Shown here in pieces: positions 19,255 to 29,300 of a stretch of 64,000 nt of DNA. The DNA is from Flavobacterium sp. Lineage in GTDB: Bacteria > Bacteroidota > Bacteroidia > Flavobacteriales > Flavobacteriaceae. Numbering within the stretch: position 1 is the first letter of the stretch; each line of letters starts with the position of its first letter. Below the pieces are notes generated by a model. It searched no databases. It worked only from the letters and a program-made list of their open reading frames with translations, and was not told where the DNA came from. A program made the position numbers and the translations under genes. The stretch is from assembly GCA_023251135.1 (NCBI GenBank), contig JAHEZJ010000025.1:1-64000 (forward strand). Reading direction: 5' to 3'.

Positions 19255-19599
19255 TTTTCTAAAAATTTTGGTTAATTAATTAGTAATTTGATGCAATACT
19301 AAACCTAAATTTCTACTATCAGCAATTAAACTTCACTACAAAAACACATCAAAGTAAATTTAACTGCCATACAAAAACACATCATTTTTTTTATAAAACA
19401 CTAATTTACAGATAAATAAATTCTTATTTTAAGATGTTATCGAAATGTTAATTTCAAAAACAAACACTACACTTACCCTTTAATGCTTATTTTTATCATA
19501 AAAACAGGCTCCTACATCGTGATAGTAGGGAAAAATCAGGCCTAAATAGTTCAAAATAAAAGACTTAACTACCAAAAACCAAAACAACCCTAAAAAACC
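19255..19599. other. divergent control region of the PUL
   Basis: This 345-bp non-coding gap lies between susC (minus) and the regulator gene (plus). It is very AT-rich and holds the duplicated 15-bp box at 19337-19384 and a small inverted repeat (CCTAC 19511-19515, GTAGG 19525-19529). A weak -7-like box for susC (TAGGTTTA on minus, 19300-19307) is possible. No ORF was seen. Confidence 0.55.
19337..19384 (-). promoter_or_regulatory. candidate operator: two identical 15-bp boxes upstream of susC
   Basis: TACAAAAACACATCA occurs at 19337-19351 and again, identically, at 19370-19384. The 33-bp spacing is about three helical turns, so both boxes face the same side of DNA. They lie 83-130 bp upstream of the susC start, where an activator would bind. 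The likely partner is the HTH protein encoded at 19600, but this is inferred. Confidence 0.6.
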
Positions 19600-22470
19600 A
19601 TGAAATTGATAAAATCATATTTTATTATTACTTTTTTTACTTTATTCGCAATTCCGTTTTTCGGGCAGGTTAAAAACATTGGATTACCTGATGTAAGAAA
19701 TTACAAGCGTAATGAATACAAGGGAGGAACACAAAACTGGAATATTGGTCAGGATAAAAACGGTAATCTCTATTTCGCAAACAATAATGGTCTCTTACAA
19801 TTCGACGGAGCTTCATGGCGAAAATACCCTCTTCCCAATGAAACCTCCGTTCGTTGTTTGAAGATTGATGCTTCGGGCAAAATTTTTGTTGGAGGCTATA
19901 ATGAATTTGGCTACTTTCAACCCAATGCTAAAGGCAGACTTAAATATACCTCACTGGCTCAAAAAGTAGACAAAAACAAAATCAAGATCATTGACTTTAT
20001 ATGGAAGATTCATGCTGTAAACAATGAAATCATCTTTCAGTCTTTTGCACGGGCCTATATCTACAAAAACGAGAAGCTTTCGATCCTGAAAGCTCCGGGA
20101 CGTTTCCAATTTTCATTCGTGGTAAACGGCAAGCTTTATTTTCAGGATGTAGAACACGGTATTTTAGAGTACCGTAATAATCGACTCTATGTTTTACCCA
20201 ACACCAAAGTCTTAAACAATACCGAGATTTGGGGCATGTATACGTTAGAGAAAAACAAAATACTGATAATTACTCTTGAGAGAGGATTGTTTATTTACGA
20301 AAACAGCACTGTAAAACCATGGAATACGGAAGCCAATGATTTTGTAAAAAAGAACAATTCTCTTGGCGGATCTATTATTAAGAACAACTTTATTGTTTTA
20401 AATTCAGTCTTAGACGGCGTGATTATTTGCGATTTTAACGGTAAAATCATTCAGCATGTTAACCGTAAAAAAGGACTTCAAAACAATACCATTCTGACTT
20501 CTTTTGTAGACAACAAGAACAACCTCTGGCTTGGCCTCGACAACGGTATTGCCTACATTAACGAAAACTCCCCCTTTACCTATTTTGGATTTAGCTACGA
20601 CATCAGTACCGTTTATGCTTCTGTAATTGATCAGGGTAATTTGTATGTGGCGACCAATCAGGGTGTTTTTTACCACGCCTGGAATACTACTTTTAAAGAA
20701 GGCGTTTTTAAACTTGTAGAAGGAACAACCGCGCAATCCTGGAATGTACAGGTGATAGAAAACGAACTTATCTGTGCAAACAACAGAGGGGCACTCGTCA
20801 TAAATGGAGGAAAAGTAACCCGTACGATCGATTCAAAAGGCTACTATGGTTTTAAGAGAATCCCAAATCGTCCTAATTTTTTCATTGGTTCTAATTACGA
20901 TGGATTTGCCATTTTTGAAAAAACAGCCGGCGGTTTAGTTTTCAAAAACCAAATTAACGGCTTTGACAAATCATCCAACAGCTTTGAGGTTGACGATTCT
21001 TATTTGTGGCTTAAAAGAGATGCGTCTATTTACAGGATGACGTTAAACGACGAACTAACCCGTTTTTCGTACATAAAAAAAATAGACCAATTGACTCCTG
21101 CCTACAAAAACATTGGAAGCCTTCAGAAAATTGATCACAAAATATACTTTCAATCCAACAATCATTTTTATCTGTACTCCAAAGAGCAAAACTTGTTTAT
21201 CGAGGACAAAGCATTGTCCTTACTGTTCAAAAACATCCCTGTTATCAACGCCTTAAGCGAAGACTCCCAATCCAATTTATGGTATGCTTTTGATGAATCT
21301 CTTGGGGTTTTAATGAAGGAAAACAATACCTATAAAAATGTAGTTGCACCATTCTCCAATCTAACGGGTAATCTGGTGAGCAACTATTTATCGATAAACA
21401 CCATAGACCCTCAGAATATCTTTATTGGGTTAACAGACGGTCTGGCACATTACAACTCTAAATTATTAACGCATTTTGTAACCAAGCCCAAGGCTTTTAT
21501 CCGAAGTTTTTCATTTCCCGGCGACACGATCGTACTGGGGAACAATCCAAATAAAATAGGCAACATCCGTATTCCTTATTCCTCCAATCATGTACGATTT
21601 ACGTTCTCCTCTCCTACCTATGAAAATCTGGAAAACGTGCAGTTCTCCTACCAGCTAGAGCCTTTTGATGACAAATGGAGTAATTGGTCGACCATTTCAA
21701 TAAAAGAATACACCAACCTTCGGGAAGGAGAATATACGATGAATGTAAAAGTCAGAAATAGTTACGGAATACAATCTGAACCCTCAACGCTTTCTTTCAC
21801 CGTTTCACCGCCCTGGTACAGGCACTTTTTAGCCTTTATGCTTTATTTCTTATTGCTTATCATCCTGATTTACATTGTTTCAAATCGAATAAAAGTAAAA
21901 ATCAGGAAAAACAAATATTACGAAACCATTGAACAAAGAAAATTGTACCTCGAAAGAGATGCAAAAACAAGACAGGAGCAATATGAACTGGCGAAGGAAA
22001 TTGAAAAGCTAAAAAACGACAAACTGCAAATCAAAATCCTGGCAAAAGACAAAGAACTCGTGAACAACTCTTTACAAGTGGTAAAGAAAAACAAGATCCT
22101 GAACGGAATCATCCATAAACTGAAAGAAATTGACATTGAGGCTCTTGATGAATCGACAAAATTTCAGGTGAGCAAATTAAACAAAAGCATTGTCAAGGAG
22201 GTCAACACAGACAAAAGCTGGAAAGACCTTGAAAAACACATTAAAAACGTACATTTTGAGTTCTTAAAACGCTTAAAAGAAAAGTATCCGACGATATCAC
22301 CACGCGAGCTGGATTTGTCCACTTATTTACTGATGAATATGTCGACGAAAGAAATAGCCGAGATTATGAATATTTCGACAGGAGGAGTCGAACTGGCCCG
22401 CTACCGACTGAGGAAAAAGCTGGGGCTGAATAAAAAAGAAAACCTGATTGGTTTTCTCATGAGCATTTAA
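19600..22470 (+). CDS. membrane-spanning propeller/Y_Y_Y/LuxR-type HTH regulator of the PUL
   Basis: A 956-residue one-protein signalling regulator. It has a signal peptide (ITFFTLFAIPFFGQ), a large periplasmic part made of propeller blades (for example NGLLQFDGASWRKYPLP and NNLWLGLDNGIAYI), a Y_Y_Y domain (~660-735), one membrane helix (~744-766), a cytosolic coiled coil (~775-860) and a C-terminal LuxR/GerE-like HTH (~897-956) with SPRELDLSTYLLMNMSTKEIA. No histidine kinase or receiver domain is present, unlike the classic hybrid two-component PUL sensors. It probably senses oligosaccharide in the periplasm and activates the divergent susC operon. Domain order is seen directly; the ligand is inferred. 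Confidence 0.88.
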   Translation: MKLIKSYFIITFFTLFAIPFFGQVKNIGLPDVRNYKRNEYKGGTQNWNIGQDKNGNLYFANNNGLLQFDGASWRKYPLPNETSVRCLKIDASGKIFVGGYNEFGYFQPNAKGRLKYTSLAQKVDKNKIKIIDFIWKIHAVNNEIIFQSFARAYIYKNEKLSILKAPGRFQFSFVVNGKLYFQDVEHGILEYRNNRLYVLPNTKVLNNTEIWGMYTLEKNKILIITLERGLFIYENSTVKPWNTEANDFVKKNNSLGGSIIKNNFIVLNSVLDGVIICDFNGKIIQHVNRKKGLQNNTILTSFVDNKNNLWLGLDNGIAYINENSPFTYFGFSYDISTVYASVIDQGNLYVATNQGVFYHAWNTTFKEGVFKLVEGTTAQSWNVQVIENELICANNRGALVINGGKVTRTIDSKGYYGFKRIPNRPNFFIGSNYDGFAIFEKTAGGLVFKNQINGFDKSSNSFEVDDSYLWLKRDASIYRMTLNDELTRFSYIKKIDQLTPAYKNIGSLQKIDHKIYFQSNNHFYLYSKEQNLFIEDKALSLLFKNIPVINALSEDSQSNLWYAFDESLGVLMKENNTYKNVVAPFSNLTGNLVSNYLSINTIDPQNIFIGLTDGLAHYNSKLLTHFVTKPKAFIRSFSFPGDTIVLGNNPNKIGNIRIPYSSNHVRFTFSSPTYENLENVQFSYQLEPFDDKWSNWSTISIKEYTNLREGEYTMNVKVRNSYGIQSEPSTLSFTVSPPWYRHFLAFMLYFLLLIILIYIVSNRIKVKIRKNKYYETIEQRKLYLERDAKTRQEQYELAKEIEKLKNDKLQIKILAKDKELVNNSLQVVKKNKILNGIIHKLKEIDIEALDESTKFQVSKLNKSIVKEVNTDKSWKDLEKHIKNVHFEFLKRLKEKYPTISPRELDLSTYLLMNMSTKEIAEIMNISTGGVELARYRLRKKLGLNKKENLIGFLMSI

Positions 22471-22477
22471 AAGCAAA

Positions 22478-22515
22478 AAGAGGCTGTCCTTACTTTTCGG
22501 ACAGCCTTGTTTTTA
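22478..22515 (+). terminator. rho-independent terminator of the regulator gene
   Basis: AGGCTGTCC (22481-22489) pairs with GGACAGCCT (22499-22507), followed by TGTTTTTAT. It starts 10 bp after the stop codon at 22470. Confidence 0.85.
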
Positions 22516-23060
22516 TAAATAATTTTAGATTGAATTATAATCTAAAAGCAGTTTATTTGGTCGGCAAAAATCATACGTCTTAATTTAACGCTGATTTGAC
22601 GGATTCGCTATCGCGAAGACGCTGATAAAAACGGATTCTAAAAATTAAAAAAACTTTTAAATGAGGAAAAAAAAATCTGTTTTTATTCGCGTTTTTACGA
22701 AGTAAATCTGTTTTATCCGTGTCGAACTAAAGTAGAGACTTAAACCAATAACATAATAAGAGAAAGTTCATCCTTTTCGGACAGCCTTGTTTTTATAAAT
22801 AATTTTGGATTAAATTATAATCCAAAAGCAGTTATTGGTCGGCAAAAATTATACGTCTTAATTCAACGCTGATTTGACGGATTCGCTATCGCGAAGACGC
22901 TGATAAAAACGGATCCTAAAAATTAAAAAAACTTTTAAATGAGGAAAAAAATCTGTTTTTATTCGCGTTTTCACGAAGTAAATCTGTTTTATCCGTGTCG
23001 AACTAAAGTAGAGACTTAAACCAATAACATAATAAGAGAAAGTTCATACTTTTCGGACAG
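22491..23060. repeat. ~280-bp non-coding direct repeat, two copies plus a third stub
   Basis: The copies begin at about 22491 and 22771, and a stub (TACTTTTCGGACAG) begins at 23047, giving periods of 280 and 276 bp. Each copy holds a short hairpin around ATTATAATC, the palindrome TTCGCTATCGCGAA, and the string ACGCTGAT...AAAACGGAT with its rough complement ATCTGTTTTTATTCGCGTTTT. The two copies differ by few substitutions and small indels. The repeat starts inside the terminator of the upstream gene, so the terminator's right arm has been duplicated with it. No ORF was found in this ~600-bp region. Confidence 0.85.
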
Positions 23061-23070
23061 TCCCCTTTTG

Positions 23071-24357
23071 TTAGTTGATAAATTCTAATGTTCGCTCCAA
23101 AGCCATTCCTCTGGAGCCTTTTATCAGAATCGTATTTTCTGCAAAATGTGTGGTCTTTAAGAACGCTGCAAAAGTATCGAAAGTCTCAAAAAAATGAAGT
23201 TTATCGCTGCTTACTTTTGTTTCGTAAAAGGATTTCCCGATCAGATAACAAATCGATTTATCCTGATCTGCTAATGAATCTACAATCAGTTGATGCTCCT
23301 GCCTGCTTTCATCACCCAACTCAAACATATCTCCTAAAATCATCACCTTATTTCCGTTTTCCAATTGCAGGAAATTAGTAATAGCCACCGCCATACTGCT
23401 CGGATTGGCATTGTAAGCGTCCAGAATAATCTCGTTTGATCCTTTCTTTAATAACTGTGATCTGTTATTCTCCGGTATATAGTTTTCGATAGCGTGTTTT
23501 ATGGCGGCATCTTCCACTTTGAAATAAGCACCCATCGCTACAGCCGCATTAATATTATTGGCGTTGTAAAGCCCAATTAAATGCGATTCTACATTAAAAT
23601 TATCGTATTCGATCACCACAAAAGGATTGGCCTTAATACTCTTGATTTCTAAGTTGGCCTGAGCCTTGTTTACTCCAAACGTAAAAGATTCAATTCCCTC
23701 CGATTTCTCGATCTGAATTGGGTCTTCCAGATTTACAAAAGCGATCTTATTCTCTTTTGCCAGATACTGGTACATTTCGCTTTTCCCAATAATCACGCCT
23801 TCAACACCGCCAAAACCTTCGAGGTGCGCTTTTCCGAAATTGGTGATATAACCAAAATCCGGCTGTGCAAGATCACATAAAAAAGCGATTTCTTTCTTGT
23901 GATTTGCACCCATTTCGACAATTCCAATTTCGGTATCTTTTGTAAAAGACAACAAGGTTAACGGAACACCAATATGGTTGTTTAAATTCCCAACAGTCGC
24001 TTTGGTTTTATACTTTTGAGACAACACTACGTTGATCAGTTCTTTGGTCGTTGTTTTTCCGTTACTGCCGGTCAGGGCGATAATAGGTAGTTTTAAATAG
24101 GCTCTGTGGTACTTTGCCAATTCCTGCAACGTTTCCAGGCTGTTTTCAACGAGAATCGTTCTGTCGTCAATAGCATAAGCCGCATTGTCAATAACAACAA
24201 ATAAAGCGCCCAATTCTATTGCCTGCGCAGCAAATGTGTTGGCATCGAAATTTTCACCTTTAATAGCAAAAAACATAGAATCCTTCTCAATTTTTCGGGT
24301 ATCAATTGAAACTGATTTACATTTTAAAAACAAGCTATGAATGTCCTGGATATTCAT
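23071..24357 (-). CDS. murF: UDP-N-acetylmuramoyl-tripeptide--D-alanyl-D-alanine ligase
   Basis: A 428-residue cytosolic Mur ligase that adds D-Ala-D-Ala to the UDP-MurNAc tripeptide in peptidoglycan synthesis. The N-terminal substrate domain has SIDTRKIEKDSMFFAIKGENFD (~17-38). The ATP-binding loop TGSNGKTTTKE is at ~96-106. The central domain has EMGANHKKEI, and the C-terminal domain has DAYNANPSSM and GDMFELG, both typical of MurF. Length is slightly below the Gram-negative norm but usual for Bacteroidota. It follows gldJ on the same strand with a strong terminator between, so it probably has its own promoter. Confidence 0.95.
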   Translation of the reverse strand: MNIQDIHSLFLKCKSVSIDTRKIEKDSMFFAIKGENFDANTFAAQAIELGALFVVIDNAAYAIDDRTILVENSLETLQELAKYHRAYLKLPIIALTGSNGKTTTKELINVVLSQKYKTKATVGNLNNHIGVPLTLLSFTKDTEIGIVEMGANHKKEIAFLCDLAQPDFGYITNFGKAHLEGFGGVEGVIIGKSEMYQYLAKENKIAFVNLEDPIQIEKSEGIESFTFGVNKAQANLEIKSIKANPFVVIEYDNFNVESHLIGLYNANNINAAVAMGAYFKVEDAAIKHAIENYIPENNRSQLLKKGSNEIILDAYNANPSSMAVAITNFLQLENGNKVMILGDMFELGDESRQEHQLIVDSLADQDKSICYLIGKSFYETKVSSDKLHFFETFDTFAAFLKTTHFAENTILIKGSRGMALERTLEFIN

Positions 24358-24387
24358 TTATAAAAATATTTACATATTAAAATTAAG

Positions 24388-24451
24388 CAATAAAAAAATT
24401 CCAAATTCCAAAAGCTGAGTAAATCAGTTGGAATTTGGAATTTTTTTATTG
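24388..24451 (-). terminator. strong terminator between gldJ and murF
   Basis: Bases 24388-24411 and 24428-24451 are perfectly complementary 24-nt arms with a 16-nt loop (core ATTCCAAATTCCAA). On the minus strand the right part is rich in T. It lies 14 bp after the gldJ stop. The symmetric A/T flanks would also work on the plus strand, where no gene needs it. Confidence 0.88.
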
Positions 24452-24464
24452 AATTTGCCAGAAT

Positions 24465-26156
24465 TTAGTTTCTTGGCGATTTTCTTTTTTCAGATTTAGC
24501 TCCTACTCTAGACATTGCACATCTAAATCCGATATAATCAGTTGCCATATCCTGAGGGAAATATCTTCTTTGACCCGGATCCAACCAATAAGCTCTGTCT
24601 CTCCAAGAACCACCTTTGTAAACTCTTACATTATCATCGATTAATGTGGTACGTTTACTAGAGTTGTCATATTTTTTAACCATCTGACCTAAACTATCAG
24701 TAGTGATGTTGTGTTTAGGTGAGTTGTACATCGTTTGATCAGCTTTAGTTCCTGATTCAGAATCTCCAAAATCAAAATACTTAGAAGATTGTTTGTCACC
24801 GTCTCTGTAGTTGATGTTGTTACTTGTATCAAAGTTTGTTCTTAGATAAGTTTCATTTTCATCAACCGGAACCTGAGCAATTTCTCCTGGTAAGTTAGTT
24901 GCTACTTTTTTACCGTTACTTAATGTTTTGTACTGAATATTATCTTTAGTGATAATTTCAATTTTACCATCTTTCCCGATTTTGTTTTTAGCGTATTGGT
25001 TTCCTCTAAAGTAGTTGAAATCATTTGCTTCGTTATCAATAATAGGTCTGTAAACATCGGCAACCCATTCGGCTACGTTTCCAGCCATATCATACAATCC
25101 GAAATCATTAGGAGCGTAGCTTTTTACAGAATTTGTAATATCAGCACCATCATCAGACCAACCTGCAATTCCACCGTAATCACCGTTTCCTTGTTTAAAG
25201 TTAGCCAATTGATCTCCTTTGTTTTTACGTTTTGAAGAACGTGTATAATCTCCAGACCAAGGATATTTCTTTTGTCCTTTATAGATATTGTATTCTCTTT
25301 GTCCAACATCAGCAGCAGCAGCATACTCCCATTCTGCTTCAGTAGGAAGTCTGTATTCTGGAAGGATAATCCCTGAAGAACGTTGTGCATACACATTTTT
25401 TTCTTCCGGAACCACTCCGTCTTTACCTGCTTTAGGTTTTCTTCCGTTAGGATTTTTCTTTAATACAAGTTCTTCGTTACCTCCGTAAGTAGTACTTGGA
25501 GAAGCAACATAACCTTCTGTATTAAATAAACTTTCAGCGCTAACATCCTGAGTTTTTGCTCCTTTTTTAAGGTAACCGTTTTTCTCTAAAACTGCTTCGT
25601 TAACACGGTCAGTTCTCCATTTAGCGAATTCAACAGCCTGAATCCAGTTTACACCTACTACAGGGTAGTTTGCGTAAGATGGGTGTCTTAAGTAGTTGTT
25701 GGTCATCGTTTCGTTATATCCTAAACGATTTCTCCATACAAGCGTATCAGGAGATGCTCCTTCGTAAATATTCTTGTAATTTTCTTCTGTTGGTGGGAAA
25801 ACTTTCTTTAACCACTCCAGGTATTCTAAGTACATACCGTTGGTAACTTCAGTTTCATCCATATAGAATGACTGAACGTGTTGTTGAGTTGGTGTGTTAT
25901 TCCAATCGTGCATAACATCATCCTGTACTTTACCCATAGTAAATGTACCTCCTTCAACAAAAACTAAACCAGGACCAGCCTGTTGTTTTTTTCCTGCATT
26001 TCTGGCAGCAGTTCCATTTTGACTGTCTACGTCCCAACCAGTTGCCCTGGACGCATGACTGGAACTCGATTTTTTGCTACAACTAGCCGTGCCTAACATC
26101 AATACCATTGACATCATTAATTGCAAGACTACAATTTTGTTTACTTTCATACTCAT
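24465..26156 (-). CDS. gldJ: gliding motility lipoprotein GldJ
   Basis: A 563-residue outer membrane lipoprotein needed for gliding and for stability of the T9SS motor component GldK in Flavobacterium johnsoniae (family knowledge). The signal peptide ends at Cys26 (LMLGTASCSKKS). The rest is a formylglycine-generating-enzyme/sulfatase-modifying type fold, with FVEGGTFTMG, YMDETEVTN, YPVVGVNWIQAVEFAKW, RLPTEAEWEYAA, YDMAGNVAEWVADVYR and a terminal KGGSWRDRAYW...IGFRCAMSR. It is divergent from porU at 26365. That neighbourhood, with porV, matches the known gldJ-porU-porV arrangement in flavobacteria. Confidence 0.94.
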   Translation of the reverse strand: MSMKVNKIVVLQLMMSMVLMLGTASCSKKSSSSHASRATGWDVDSQNGTAARNAGKKQQAGPGLVFVEGGTFTMGKVQDDVMHDWNNTPTQQHVQSFYMDETEVTNGMYLEYLEWLKKVFPPTEENYKNIYEGASPDTLVWRNRLGYNETMTNNYLRHPSYANYPVVGVNWIQAVEFAKWRTDRVNEAVLEKNGYLKKGAKTQDVSAESLFNTEGYVASPSTTYGGNEELVLKKNPNGRKPKAGKDGVVPEEKNVYAQRSSGIILPEYRLPTEAEWEYAAAADVGQREYNIYKGQKKYPWSGDYTRSSKRKNKGDQLANFKQGNGDYGGIAGWSDDGADITNSVKSYAPNDFGLYDMAGNVAEWVADVYRPIIDNEANDFNYFRGNQYAKNKIGKDGKIEIITKDNIQYKTLSNGKKVATNLPGEIAQVPVDENETYLRTNFDTSNNINYRDGDKQSSKYFDFGDSESGTKADQTMYNSPKHNITTDSLGQMVKKYDNSSKRTTLIDDNVRVYKGGSWRDRAYWLDPGQRRYFPQDMATDYIGFRCAMSRVGAKSEKRKSPRN

Positions 26157-26261
26157 TCTGTAGGTGATAAATTTAGGTGCTGCAATATAATAATTAACAT
26201 TTAATTAGCAACATCCGGTCTAATAATTTTATTTAGCTGTTTTTTACCAGAAAATAACCTA

Positions 26262-26289
26262 TTGTTACGAACGCAAAAATATACTTTTT
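26262..26289. promoter_or_regulatory. overlapping divergent promoters for gldJ and porU
   Basis: For the minus strand, CAAAAATA at 26274-26281 is an exact TAnnTTTG box (TATTTTTG) ~118 bp upstream of gldJ. For the plus strand, TTG at 26262-26264, a 17-bp spacer and TACTTTTT at 26282-26289 give a near-consensus promoter ~75 bp before porU. The two boxes touch, so the polymerases would compete. Confidence 0.5.
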
Positions 26290-26364
26290 ATTATTTACTA
26301 TAACATGAAATACTATATTTTTACCTACTAAAATATTTTTAATTAAAAACCGTTTTATCCACTA

Positions 26365-29300
26365 ATGAAACAAGCCCTGATTTTATACCTTTTTCTGATT
26401 CCTTTTATCTCATTTTCCCAGATAAATGGAGGCTTTACGTTAGATTGGCAAAACAAAAAAGAGATGAGTTTTGGTGACTCTAAATTAAAAATACCCTATT
26501 TTTCAGGAAACGGTTTCCGGTATGATACTACTAAAAAAAGCATAATTTTATTATTGAATCTGACGGAAGCAGGTTCTGCGAACTACAATTCGATTCAAAT
26601 TTCCAACATTATTTACGAGTCGGTTTCAATTGCTGATCTCGGCGACCTTTCCCTTGAAAACATCCCCGAAAAACCAAATGAAACCTTAAAAACAACCCTT
26701 TCAAGAGACCTGACGCAGGTGTTTTTATCTCTGTCGCCTATCATAAAAGAAGGAAACAGCTTTAAAAGAATACGATCTTTTTCCTACAATACGACTACCA
26801 GTACAACAGCAAAAAACAATAACTCTTCTTCTTTTCAAAAAACAGCTGCCGTTTACAATTCTGTATTATCTTCGGGAGACTGGTACCGTTTTTACGTCGA
26901 AAAATCGGGTGTTTATAAACTCTCCAGAGCCTTTTTGCAAAGTCTTGGTTTTGACCCGGGAAAAACAGATCCGAGAAGAATAAAAATTTATGGAAACGGA
27001 GGAAAAATGCTTCCTTTGGCCAACAACGTTTATTATCCGGAAGACCTGACAGAAAATGCTATTCAGATTATTGGGGAAGCAGATGGTGTTTTTAACAACG
27101 AAGACTATATTCTTTTTTATGGTGAAGGAGTTGAAAACTGGAGTACCGAAAGTCAGACCAACTTAAACCTGTACGACACCAAGTCATACTATTACATTAC
27201 CATTACGGGCGGTGACGGAAAACGAATCTCTCCGCTCAACCAGCCAACCGGAAGCAGCACTTTAGAACTCAATACTTTTGACGACTACCAGTTTCACGAA
27301 ATCGACAAAATAAATATCGCCCACTTAGGCCGCGAATGGTACGGCGAATCTTTCGACATTACTCAGGAGCAGGAGTTCAACTTCAACTTCCCGAATATCG
27401 ACCCTTCGACTCCTGTAAAAATAGAAGTTAAAGCAGCTTCGGCAGCCTACACTCCTACTTCGTTTGCCATTTCTGCTAACGGGCAAAATGTTGGCAACCT
27501 CAATTTTCAGCCATTAGTTCTCAATGGCGATATAAAATTTTACGCTCAGAAACTACCCTCCAACGCAACTTTTACCGGAGCCGAAAATGTAAAAATAAAA
27601 CTTACCTATAATAACAATGGAGTTCCGGGATCAAAAGGATACCTTGATTTCATTAATCTGATTGCCAAAAGAAAACTTCTGGGCACCGGAAAACAATTTA
27701 AATTTCAATACGATTTAGCAGGCGCAACCCCCGGAATAGTCAATTACACAATAGGCAACGCCGCCGGTATTGCTCAAATTTGGGACGTCACAGATCCGGC
27801 CAATATCTTAAAAATAGAAAACACCGGCCAAGCCAACTTTAGTTTTAAGGCAGCTTTAGGAGAAATCAGAAAATACATAGCGATTGACCCCGCCGATTAT
27901 TACGCTCCTTTAAAAGAGAACCAGTCTAAAGTTGTCAATCAGAATTTAAAAGGAACACTTTTCAGGAATGCTCAAAACAGCTTTCAGGATATCGACTACA
28001 TTATTGTAACTCCAAAATCTCTGACTTCCCAAGCCGAAAAACTAGCCACTTTTCACCGGGTGAATTCCAATTTAAACGTAAAAGTAGTTGCATTAGAAAA
28101 CATTTACCAGGAGTTCTCTTCCGGAAAGCAAGATGTCGCGGCCATCCGAAATTGCATTCGATACCTTTATAATAACGCTTCTTCTCCCGACAAAAGACTT
28201 AAATATGTAAACTTATTCGGAGACGCCTCATTTGATTATAAGGACCGAATTTCAAACAATACCAATATTGTACCTATATATCAATCTGCAACCAGCAACT
28301 CTACCGGAGAAGCCTCATTTGCATCGGATGATTTTTACGGTCTGATGGATGCCAATGAAGGAGTTGTTGTTTTCCCTTTTGGCGGAATTGATATCGCAGT
28401 AGGCCGAATGTTAACTTCCGACAATGCACAGGCAGCTGAAATGGTGAATAAAGTTTTAGAATATCACGATCAGAAATCTTTTGGAAACTGGCGCAACAAC
28501 ATCGTTATGATAAGCGACGACTCCGACAGAGCCTCAGATGCCAGTCTGCAAGCCCGCCAGAACAGCCTTGCCGATGCAATCTCTACCCAAAAACCATTCC
28601 TTAATATCGACAAAATTCTTCTCGACTCTTATACACAGGAAGCTTCGGCAGGAGGAGCCAGATACCCTAAGGCCCGAACCGATATGTTTAATGCGTTCGA
28701 AAAAGGCGCTTTAGTTTTCAACTATCTCGGACATGGCGGTGAAGACGGACTGGCAGGCGAACGACTCTGGGAAAAATCAGACGGACAAAACCTGAGCAAT
28801 CAATACAAATACCCGCTATTTATCACCATCACCTGTGAATTTTCAAGATTTGACGACCCTACGAGACCAACCGCAGGAGAATATACTTTTTGGAACCCAA
28901 AAGGCGGTGCTATTTCCATGTTAACCACCGTTCGTGCGATCGGACAATACAATGCCGAAAACTTTAACGACAGCCTGAACAAAAACCTATTTTCTTACGG
29001 ATCCAGTCAATACACCACCATCGCAGAGGCACTACGAATTTCTAAAAATGAAAACCCAAGCTCTGCCAGTAATGTTATTTTTTATATTGGAGATCCCGCT
29101 TTGATGCTGGCCATTCCGAAACCAAAAATCAATCTGACAAAAATCAATGATATTGCAGTTTCTCAGGCAATTCCGGATTTCAAATCCTTATCGAAAATTA
29201 AAATCACAGGAGAAATTACCGACGAGAACAACAACCTTTTAAGCAATTACAATGGCGAATTAGCAACAGCTATTTTCGACAAATTAATCACCTCCACCAC

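Noticed and set aside
18665..19279. 204-residue plus-strand ORF antisense to susC
   Set aside because: It lies wholly opposite the highly conserved SusC N-terminal and plug coding region and its translation has no recognisable domain; a shadow frame.
22491..23060. Possible insertion sequence
   Set aside because: No transposase ORF, no terminal inverted repeats and no target duplication; it is a non-coding direct repeat.
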